From Rotaria macrura (Eukaryota; Rotifera; Eurotatoria; Philodinida; Philodinidae), in the NCBI GenBank assembly GCA_900239685.1, contig OENT01000275.1, forward strand, positions 62,001-126,000: a DNA stretch of 64,000 nucleotides, given 5' to 3'. The translations under genes and the position numbers were made by a program. Positions 55,515-64,000 of the stretch are shown here, piece after piece. Each line of letters opens with the position of its first letter. Position 1 is the stretch's first letter. The notes under the pieces were generated by a model. It was not told where the DNA came from. It did no database searches and was given only the letters and a program-made list of their open reading frames with translations.

Positions 55515-56450
55515 TTATGCAGCTATTTCAGTATTCTTCAGTGGCGAAACTTTTTGATTAAATGCTTTCCACGTTAATATTCTAATACATTCTCTTCGGA
55601 ACGCATAAAATGTAATTAAATACAATGGAAATGATAATACATGATATGTATACAGAATTCCATCCAAAAAATGTACAACTGTAGCATTTGTTTTCATAAA
55701 GAATGCATGAGTAACTGTTGCTGGTATGGTCATCACCAAAAACAGAGAAGTTGTTATAACCAAGGATAATGCTATTGCTCGATGTTGAAGACGTGACTTT
55801 GGAGTTGACGTAGTACGTCGAAAATGGATTAAATGATAAACAACACCACTATTTAATATAACCATGCACATGAATGGAACACAGTTATATACACCTAAAT
55901 TCACATAATCCCACATGGGGTGGTTTTGGTAAGATTGTGCTTGAATACTAATGGTACCATTGGTTTTTCTATAGCAAGCAAAAATAAGTAAATGCAGATT
56001 CAAGACTATCGCAGCTAAGATAACACATGAAATGACAATGAAAACAGATCTTGATCTAGTCATCCACGGACGACATATACGGCTTAAACATAAATATCGA
56101 TCGAAACAAACAAACACCCGAAGCCAAGCTGATGTTTGTTGTGTAAAATAACTCATAAAACTAATGAATCTACATGATCCAATTGAATACTGTAGAAGTT
56201 GAAACTCGTGTGCTATTACTAGATAATGATCAAGATTCCATCCATATAACATTAAGATATCAAATATTGCTATCGTACGCATATAATGAACAATCGGTTT
56301 TGCTTTATAATCTCGGAACTTCGATCGGCAAAGAATAAAGAATGTAAAAAAGTTGAAAATAGTTCCGAAAATAATCAATGATAACGAATAATAAGCGACA
56401 ATCCATGATTCTGTTGATGTGAGGGTTTGAGTAGTTGTGTTATTCGGCAT
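55515..56450 (-). CDS. Rhodopsin-like GPCR, divergent (311 aa, single exon)
   Basis: Seven-pass receptor encoded by one exon, starting MPNNTTTQTLTSTESW with an N-glycosylation site in the first residues. TM2 is IAIFDILMLYGWNLDHYL with the conserved Asp. TM3 reads SWAYFT-like FMSYFTQQTSAWLRVFVCFD and ends FDRYLCLSR, a normal DRY. A cysteine before TM3 (SCRF) and one in loop 2 (ACYRK) can form the usual disulphide. TM6 is LFLVMTIPATVTHAFF, and TM7 is LSFPLYLITFYAFRREC, with the NPxxY replaced by a related xPLYLxxFY pattern. It resembles FMRFamide/peptide-type receptors in layout, but no ligand can be assigned. It is not a close copy of the receptor at 46019-47032. Confidence 0.86.
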   Translation of the reverse strand: MPNNTTTQTLTSTESWIVAYYSLSLIIFGTIFNFFTFFILCRSKFRDYKAKPIVHYMRTIAIFDILMLYGWNLDHYLVIAHEFQLLQYSIGSCRFISFMSYFTQQTSAWLRVFVCFDRYLCLSRICRPWMTRSRSVFIVISCVILAAIVLNLHLLIFACYRKTNGTISIQAQSYQNHPMWDYVNLGVYNCVPFMCMVILNSGVVYHLIHFRRTTSTPKSRLQHRAIALSLVITTSLFLVMTIPATVTHAFFMKTNATVVHFLDGILYTYHVLSFPLYLITFYAFRRECIRILTWKAFNQKVSPLKNTEIAA

Positions 56451-57726
56451 TGTATAAATTCAAATGTTTATTCACAGTCAAGAACAAACTATATTAAATG
56501 AAAAAACAGCGTCAGCAAGCCATTAATAGATTGTAAAAATTACCGATGCGTTGTTTGCAACTGTTTGTAGAAGCTGCTTTTTTCTTGAGTATCGCATTCA
56601 AGAAATTACAGTTGCCTCATTTCGAAAGTAATATTCTTCATAGAAACACAAGACAATAAAATCCTATCAAATTTTCCGTTATTTATGAAGAAACAGAAAT
56701 TTCCGTTTTCAATCTGCGTTTGTTTCTTTACTCTTCTAGAAAAACTATATTGTTTTTCTAATTAATTTTCGCAAAACTTCAACAACTATATATAGATTAA
56801 TTTGATGAAGAGTAGTTTATACTTTTCTTCTATACACGTCAGTTCACTTATAGAAAAGTCTAAATCATGAATATAAAATTTATTGATAAAACGTGTATAA
56901 TAACGAAACTATCCTGTATAGAGAGAGTCTCTTGATAGTAATTATTTCTGACCGACGATTCTACTGCTGAAGATAATTTAACAATCTTACAGCTTTGCTT
57001 TTAGAAAAAAAAACAACTACACTTCTATATGAGAATGAGAATAATGATGAACCGAGTAACATATGTCAAAAATTACTCACATCGACCTCCCATCCTATAT
57101 AATAAGTATTGAAATAGCATTCTAAAAGAATTGCTTTTTCTTCTCTGTAGTTCGTTTAAAATAGGATGACAATTCAAAACCTCAACTTCACAAGCTAGGA
57201 TTATCAACTCTTATCAGAGTTAGCGTAGTTTATTGAAGTTTTTCTGATGTGCGTAGTGTGAATTACAACATGATCTTCTTGTAGAAAGGATATCAGACAT
57301 TTAGTTGAATTTCTTAATTTCACTGAAATTGAAAACGAATGATCCATGTTGAATATTGTCTTTCTTTTTAGGCTCACACCATATAGGACTCTTTGAATAT
57401 GGCACTGTAGAGATACTTTTTTTAAAATATTGATTCGGTTACGATCTACTCGCACTATGAAAGAGAACCGTTGAATTCCATTTTGATTTGTATATCAATA
57501 CTTTTTATTAACGTACAACTTTGATTATTCATGTACCGTTCTGCGCCGTGAATTTTCTAAAAGAAAACCAGACACAAACAATTCAGTACTTTAGACAAAA
57601 ATCACATGTTATCTATGTCGTTTGTGGAAAAGACATGATGTGAAACACTTAAATATCTCTTTAGCAATCACTCTACTAATACTTCGTAGTGATTCCTGGT
57701 AACTCATCGTAAAATTCTCGACTAGG
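56451..57726. other. Intergenic upstream of GPCR 2
   Basis: AT-rich, no exon recognised. The right-hand end adjoins the decayed RAD51 fragment. Confidence 0.5.
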
Positions 57727-58010
57727 TTTTGATGGTCTATATTATAAGCATACGGGCATATGCTATATTATCTAACACATCTTGACCAGAAAGTCCGTAT
57801 CGTTCAGTATAATAGTCAGAAAACGTTCGCGACGGAACGAGCCTTCAGTATCGATATAGGTCGCTTTACATTCTCCACCACCCGTATTAATAGGTAACTG
57901 AGAACGAAGCTGAAAGAAAATATCTCGGTGAGTAACAAACGGGAAGTTGAGATACAAATTAATTGACAAGTAACCGCGACTTGGCGAGTTAGTTATGTTT
58001 TAGCACAGAG
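57727..58010 (-). pseudogene. Decayed RAD51 recombinase fragment
   Basis: Minus-strand pieces match the RAD51 core in the right order but in different frames. First comes a damaged Walker A relic (AKT in place of GKT, followed by a stop) leading into VAVTCQ at about 58008-57963. Next is [20 protein letters not shown] and SFRRERF at 57900-57820. A frame change precedes [18 protein letters not shown] at about 57800-57750, and another precedes AYNIDHQN (57751-57727). An intron-like stretch ending CTCAG separates the first two blocks, so the copy probably came from genomic DNA, not a processed mRNA. RAD51 is normally about 340 aa; only about 75 residues are recognisable. RAD51 proper is favoured over DMC1/RAD51C by GGGExKAxYIDTEG. 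Non-functional as recombinase. Confidence 0.85.
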
Positions 58011-58109
58011 ATTAAGAGCATGACATTCTTGAGACTTAATGGAATAATATCTAGAGAATAAAATTAAACTTTCGAGGTATACGTTCCCAGGAGGATCATT
58101 CCGACACTT

Positions 58110-58372
58110 GGATCCGATCATGTTTCTATCAGAGATTCTCTAATACGACGAAATCCCATCGGCTTCCTGGTTGCAACACGACATTCGGACCCCTAGTGTT
58201 GGCTTTTGTCAAGTCCTACTATCGGAATCTGATTGGATTTTATCGTATGATCTAACAGGCCTCTACTATTGGGATTAAATGCTAATTCGTACACAAATAA
58301 GAAAATAGGTTTCTACCAGCGGATCCGTTAGTGGTTCCACAACCCGGATTCCCATAGGATTTCATCGGATCC
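58110..58372 (-). mobile_element. 263-bp repeat element, copy A
   Basis: Near-identical reverse complement of 61115-61377, with only two or so differences noticed. Ends are GGATCCGAT and ATCGGATCC, a 9-bp inverted terminal match. Weaker similarity between the copies extends some 25-30 bp on both sides (for example CAGGAGG just outside the 58110 end), so the true element may be a little longer. No coding frame. The near-identity points to recent movement or gene conversion. Confidence 0.8.
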
Positions 58373-59234
58373 GACTGGATTCGGTATCGGATTCATTCAC
58401 CTGAGTTAATGAAAAACAAGAAAATATTCAACTTTTTATTATTATGCAAAGCGAACAGTCTAAATACATCTCCATTATTTGTGTAGCAAACTGCAATATA
58501 AAGTAAGATAATTCTGATAATAGGCAATCTTTCAGTTTACACACTCAACGTTTTTTTTATTAGATGATTAAAAACCCCCTATTTCAACCTTTACTAATCC
58601 CGACACAATCTGGACAGATATTTCAAGTGTCAGGACGACACCAGAAAAACGATTAAAATCATGAAATGATTTTCCTCTGACATCATGTGTAGTGACATAC
58701 ACTACTACATATTTTTACTCAGAAGAAAATTTTCAAAATAAAATAATAAATATTTCTCAACTAAGTTGCTGGTATACCAATGATTCATAATATGTGGGAG
58801 AACGAAAGAGCGAAAGAAAGACTCGTTTTCTCTTGTATCTCACGTGTTACTTTATTGACCCTGACATTGTTATGCCTATTCTCAATATTTTCGTGTTTAT
58901 AGTTGTTTATCTTCCAAAACATAAAGCAATTAAGTCTCAATTAGTGAAAGATATCAGGAAAAAGCTTGTATCAAAAAGATTGCTTCGAAGATAATGATAT
59001 TCCAAATGCACAACAAAAAGATATTTCTTTGCTTTATTGGTTTATTTTGACCAAGAATCATTTTCTCTTCGTCGATTGCTGCATATAGAACTGAAACCAC
59101 TTTTTTCTTGCGAGAACTGCAAGAAATGCAACACAACCAATGCTATTTATTATAACAATACTTGGGTTATTTAATGCCAACAAGAATATTTATACAAAAA
59201 AAATCGATAACGCTTAATATATGATATCTGTTGG

Positions 59235-59520
59235 CATTATGGCCCAGGAGGATCGTTATGACCGACAGAAACGGGGTCTTAAACGACTACAAGCCAGCGT
59301 TTCATGGCATTAGTTTCCGCCATACCGTTTTGCGGACCGTTCTTCACACAATGGGCCTCAACTTTCTGGTATGACGGATTACGACGGCGTATTACGCCAG
59401 CTTGCAACGTTTTATCACCGTTTTATATCGTTTACGGTGCCGCGTCTCTTGGTCTCGGCAGTGCATGTTGTAGATAGTTATCTTGGTCATACCCGCCAAA
59501 AGACCTTGATGCTTATTAAA
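59235..59520. other. GC-richer island without an intact frame
   Basis: Noticeably richer in G+C and CpG than its surroundings and starting with CCCAGGAGGATC, which resembles the flank of the 263-bp element (58088-58099). All six frames carry stops; short plus-strand stretches (for example DYKPAFHGISFRHTVLRTV) look protein-like, but I could not identify a family. It may be a decayed gene or repeat fragment. Confidence 0.4.
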
Positions 59521-59720
59521 CGAAACTGATCCAAATAGTAGCAAATGGTGTAGCAGCTACTCATCTTACATGTGTTACAGTACCTTATTTAAATCACTGA
59601 AGCCTACGCTGGCCAATAAAAAGCCTATCTTTAGTTCTTATGGCTTTCGAGCTTATTTTTTCTGTTGAGTTTCTTGTTCTGTTTGTTCTAAAATAATTTA
59701 ACATGGAACTGTTAGTCATA

Positions 59721-60238
59721 GATAAATATTCGGTTTAAAACCAGTAACTGAATCGTCGGAATGAGAATGTAACTTCAATGAATCAAAAACTGTTGACCCT
59801 CCATTTATTTCATCTAAGAATGAAACAGATTTTTGAATGTTCCGTATGTATGCAAGTATAGCGAAAACTACACATGTTCGATATCTTTCTTCTCTATTTA
59901 GAGAAATAACATTACATGGTGTATTGAATTTTACTCTGTTCAATACGATTTTATTCAAGGTGATAACAACTCAGGTCGTGACTCAAGTTCGATTATTAAC
60001 ATCGGAAATGATACGAACATCGGCCTCGGTTACTCACAGACAACGATTATCACATTTATATTCATACGATTAACATCAAAATTATGTTCTGAAGATGGTC
60101 GATAAGACCAAAATTTCAACAATAATGAATGCTTATCAGTCTTTTATGAAATAAATGGAGAATCAAAAGTTTTTGATTCATTGAATTTACATTCTCACTC
60201 CATCGATTCAATTGCTCGTTTTAAACCGAATATTTATC
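59721..60238. repeat. Inverted repeat, about 100-bp arms, 319-bp spacer
   Basis: 59721-59820 and 60140-60238 are inverted copies at roughly 80% identity. Read from the spacer outward on their respective strands, both arms give similar peptides: EINGGSTVFDSLKLHSHS with FKPNIYL, and EINGESKVFDSLNLHSHS with FKPNIYL. The spacer has no recognisable content. Could be an inverted duplication of an exon or a foldback element. Confidence 0.7.
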
Positions 60239-60689
60239 TCTGTTTGTTCTAGATTGATATTCCATGATTTCAGATTTATTCGTTTCTCTTTCAAATTGGC
60301 CTGAAAACGGCTATGCATGTCGTTCGCATTCTCAATCACTTTTCGAAGTCAACATGAGAAATATCTTTCAGAAACATTCGGCCTTTGACGTATGTATATG
60401 TACTGAGGAGTAAATCGATAAAACAAAACACAGTCAGGAGAATTTTAGCTGAAAACTGAAGACTATTTTGCAGTTAATTCACGTACGCATGTTCACGAAG
60501 GAATGAAGCAGAGCCGTAAGTGAAGTGACCAACATACTTTACAACGAATGCTGAAGAAATGTGGGATCATCCTAGAAATAATAATAACAAACTAGTACAT
60601 AATGATACTTTGATTAAACAATGCATCAAGATTTTGCCGTTTCTCAATCGGTTTAGTTGACATAGTCTCAATCTCACTTCATAAGTTCT

Positions 60690-61990
60690 AGAGACCGAAA
60701 CGAATAAAAAAATTTCAATTCGACTCATACATAACAGAAGATCACATCAGTATTCATAGTGTTCGTGCAGCCATGATAAGCGTCATCTGCCTCGATGGAC
60801 GGTATCCTTTCTTTTGCTTCTAAATGGTTTTCGCAAAGGATAATCATAATACAAAAGCAGATTCAACAAGGAAAAAGTAATTCCATGACAAAAAACCGAG
60901 ATAAAAAATGGGTACATCTAAACATTCTAACCAAGTAGAAGAACTATTTTCTCTATTTTTCAAACTGGACTTCTAATCCACATGCACTCGCATTTCCTTG
61001 AACTTTCTGAGAATGATGAAATCTTCTGATTATTTCAAAAATTTTAGTACCTATACCGAGGATTTTTTATCTACGGGTTACTTCCGTGGTAAATGAGTAC
61101 TATCAAAACTGATAGAATCCGATGAAATCCTATGGGAATCCGGGTTGTGGAACCACTAACGGATCCGCTGGTAGAAACCTATTTTCTTATTTGTGTACGA
61201 ATTAGCATTTAATCCCAATAGTAGAGGCCTGTTAGATCATACGATAAAATCCAATCAGATTCCGATAGTAGGACTTGACAAAAGCCAACACTAGGGGTCC
61301 GAATGTCGTGTTGCAACCAGGAAGCCGATGGGATTTCGTCGTATTAGAGAATCTCCGATAGAAACATGATCGGATCCAACTGCCCGCATGAGCCTCCTGA
61401 TTTTTTGGCACGATTTGCAACTAGCACGGATGTTTCATGCTTTGGATTTCGTAGGATGCCAATGATTTTCTCCAAAGTTTTCGAAAATGCGAATAACTGT
61501 GGAAGTTGTTCTCTTGAATTTGGGTTCCACAGAACTGGTCTGAACTTTTTAATGAACCTGCAGCATTTTAAAGCAATAAAATCTCAGCTTTCACCCATGG
61601 ATTGTATCAATACGAAACTGCCCTCGCGTGCGTAGGTAGCTAAACAACATTAAGGGTATGCAGAAAAAATTGCGATGAAATAGAGACGACATATAGTGGA
61701 ATCAGAATTACCAATCACTGTTACTTCTGACTGAGTTAATAATGAGAATGGTGTTCACATTCGAGAAGTCAAACTTCGAACTTCGTTGCATGATAATTTG
61801 TCTAGCAGTGATGAACTGCCACTCGATGGTGGTATTGCTGCAAGGTGTTGCAACGATGCGACACACAGCGCGAAAAATGTTTGAAAATGGCACTCAGTGC
61901 TGTGATTCGGAAATCAAACTGAGTAGACACTTCAGGTTCGACTCGATTCGGTTCATTTCTGTATTCGATCATAGATACGTGCAGTGGATC
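60690..61990. repeat. Dispersed repeat, copy 2, split by the 263-bp element
   Basis: Same-orientation, diverged copy of 10640-11600. It shares the GAGACCGAAACGAATA start, the 60955-61000 block, TTTCGTAGGAT at 61447, CGTAGGTAGCTAA at 61631 and the 61740-61830 block. Its length without the 263-bp insertion (61115-61377) is close to that of copy 1. No intact reading frame. Confidence 0.7.
61115..61377 (+). mobile_element. 263-bp repeat element, copy B (nested)
   Basis: Opposite-strand twin of 58110-58372 and exactly the same length. It sits inside copy 2 of the dispersed repeat at a point where copy 1 has no such sequence, so it inserted after that repeat spread. AACTG occurs just outside both ends (61107-61111 and 61378-61382), a possible 5-bp target duplication, although the left end would then carry three extra bases. 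Confidence 0.78.
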
Positions 61991-64000
61991 CAAAAATGAT
62001 TAACTCACCAATGAATCATCAATTAGTTTTCTCAAGGATAGTTGAACAAAATGAACAAAGCAGTCGGTACACGTACCACCACGAAGCCTGCTATTAGTAA
62101 TGTATTCGCAATAAATTTTAGTCTTTTTCTGTACGGTCTCACCTATTTCATTTCAGCAATATTAGAGCTGTGTAGATTTTTTGCGTCCGAAAATGATCAG
62201 CTCAGTTTCAAAAAAGATTTTTTTTCTCTAGCTAATAACTTCTCCAAATGAAATTTTCTGCTTTCCTGTGCTACTCTATGTCCTAAGGAATACGTATCAC
62301 TGGAAATGTCCAGAAGAAATTATCTTAAACAGAACTTTATCTATTAAAACTGATGTCATGGCCTCCACCACGTATATATTGTAGGGAAAAAAGCACTTTT
62401 CTCGTGTTGAGATGGCTCCTCAGTGAATTCAGGAATAGAATTATGAAGAAGGGTCGCTAACAATATATATATAAAAGCTTCGAAAGGCATTTGAACATTT
62501 TTTCTTATCAGAAATGTAAAAATCATTAGAGTACCTGCTCTCATACCCTTGGTCGCATCAGAAAAAGTCCCTTGCAAAACCGAATTTCTGAGTAACATGA
62601 ATACCAGCTTCATATTCGAATAGAGTATCTTACGTTACATTAGAAAAAATTTCAATTAGTTCATTATGGTTAGAAGAGTAATTATTATAATCAGTGATGG
62701 GCATAGAAGAGGTGCCAAATAAAAAGTGTGTACCAAATTTGAAATACTGATCCCCACAAGACGATTATTGATACAATTATGAATACATGAGTCACTGTGA
62801 GCGTAGAGAATGCGTACAAGATGAAACAAGCGTCTCTCTGATTTTTGACAAGTAGTATTCGTTTAGCATTTATTTCATGCTTATGATTGATTATAATAAC
62901 TATTCTTCTAGCCCATATAAATTAACTGAAAATACTTAGTAATTTTGATTCTATGGTGGCTCCTAAAGCAATTGCATGCACTCTATTTGAATATTGAATT
63001 CTTATTAAGTTGCGTTGGAATTTGATATTACAGTGAAATGTTTTTTTGAATACGGTCGAGGGTCACTCAATCATGACTTCCATTATGCAGTATCGTTGGT
63101 TAAAGTGACGCCTTATGAACACTTAACCGACATGCCTTCAGTGCTGTACGATGATGCACTTAACATTTATTTCATGTTTACTGGCATTTTCTATAGTTCT
63201 TATCAGTTCGAATAATGCACGAGTTGTTGTCGCGAATATCGATAAGTGATTGTTACAAATAGAAGGGTAACAGTTGTTTTACTTCAGCTTACTAGGTGAG
63301 ACTTCTATTTGACTCCAATGTAGATCTTCTATTAGTAGGTCACAGGCATGACTTGTTCTTCTTCACAACAGTGGATTTATCATACCTTCTTAATCCGAAC
63401 GAAAAACGGCTGTGTCGATTGTACGCATCAGTTTAAATTTTGTAAGAAATCGAAATATCATGTCTTCATCAATGCAAATAGACATGGTGTGAAGAAGTCG
63501 TACTTGTAACATAGCTGCTAATATCAACGTTTGAATGTATTGAACATTCATGAGCATCATTACTTTAAATTCGACGTTCTATCTTATCATGATGGTACCG
63601 AACTAATGATAAGCATATGTATGATGTCTAACAAGATTAATTAACTTTTTCTTATAGACCATAGAATGTAATTCTTTACTTGGAATCACCAACATTTGTC
63701 AGTTACGTATCCGATTTCAAAAAAGAAATATATTCTCGAAACATTCTATTTCAACTAAAATACAAATCAGAATTAGATTCTATCGCATGACAGTGAACAA
63801 TGCTGCTTTAGAAATATTTTTATAACGAGCAGAAATATAATGAATGGAGATGATTGTCACATTAGATTGATTTACTGTGCACTCAGCACATCATTCGTGG
63901 ATTCTCACTGTCGGTTGGGTTCAACTTAATCTGTGCAACTGTGTTCATTATTGTATTTGATGAATTGATATTGCTGTAATTTTCCAATGTACTGTAAAAG
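61991..64000. other. Right-end stretch, no gene recognised
   Basis: About 2 kb up to the window edge with only short frames (the longest about 85 codons at 62356-62613 minus), none with a recognisable family or splice partners. Confidence 0.5.

Noticed and set aside
62356-62613. 85-codon minus-strand frame
   Set aside because: No family similarity, no splice partners, and located in repeat-rich sequence.

Overview
The window is an AT-rich stretch of an animal nuclear genome. Its genes are broken by many short introns (mostly 48-70 nt, with a few of 0.3-3.2 kb), and several introns and intergenic stretches hold small non-autonomous DNA transposons. Every clearly identified protein has a well-known animal counterpart (SMARCB1, ACADM, TOM70, NCKX/SLC24, NAA60, Dishevelled, SF1). 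Short introns, two divergent single-exon GPCRs and an AT-rich genome suit an invertebrate. A bdelloid rotifer is my best guess, but that is inference: no lineage-specific marker such as a telomere repeat or spliced-leader RNA was seen.

Layout, left to right: (1) 36-2131 minus, SMARCB1/SNF5, with its last exon beyond the left edge; (2) 5158-6258 minus, a small five-exon membrane protein of unknown family; (3) 7280-7579 minus, a weakly supported hypothetical exon; (4) 8781-13913 minus, ACADM with 13 exons, whose 3.2 kb third intron holds copy 1 of a dispersed repeat; (5) 14639-22469 plus, TOM70 with 11 exons, carrying a foldback MITE in intron 1 and, in intron 4, a long inverted repeat whose centre is an assembly gap; (6) 25334-27378 plus, an NCKX-type cation exchanger; (7) 28861-29874 minus, NAA60 with a second exon that completes its C-terminus; (8) 31158-32232, a hAT-like non-autonomous transposon; (9) 33553-36780 minus, an LRR + Ig + transmembrane receptor-like protein; (10) 37234-41353 minus, Dishevelled; (11) 46019-47032 minus, GPCR; (12) 48930-54406 plus, splicing factor SF1/BBP; (13) 55515-56450 minus, a second GPCR; (14) 57727-64000, a gene-poor, repeat-rich tail with a decayed RAD51 fragment, two near-identical 263-bp elements in opposite orientation, a second copy of the dispersed repeat and an inverted repeat with coding-like arms.

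The genes are not an operon or a functional cluster. They are ordinary housekeeping and signalling genes: chromatin remodelling, mitochondrial beta-oxidation, mitochondrial import, ion exchange, N-terminal acetylation, Wnt signalling and branch-point recognition. I rebuilt exons by joining GT-AG (once GC-AG) boundaries so that the protein matched the known family. For SMARCB1 (up to the window edge), the small membrane protein, ACADM, TOM70, NCKX, NAA60, the LRR-Ig protein, Dishevelled and SF1 the summed exon lengths stay in frame. I found no new multi-gene system. The most unusual content is the transposon and pseudogene cluster at the right end, the gap-centred palindrome inside TOM70, and family-atypical residues in NCKX and SF1.
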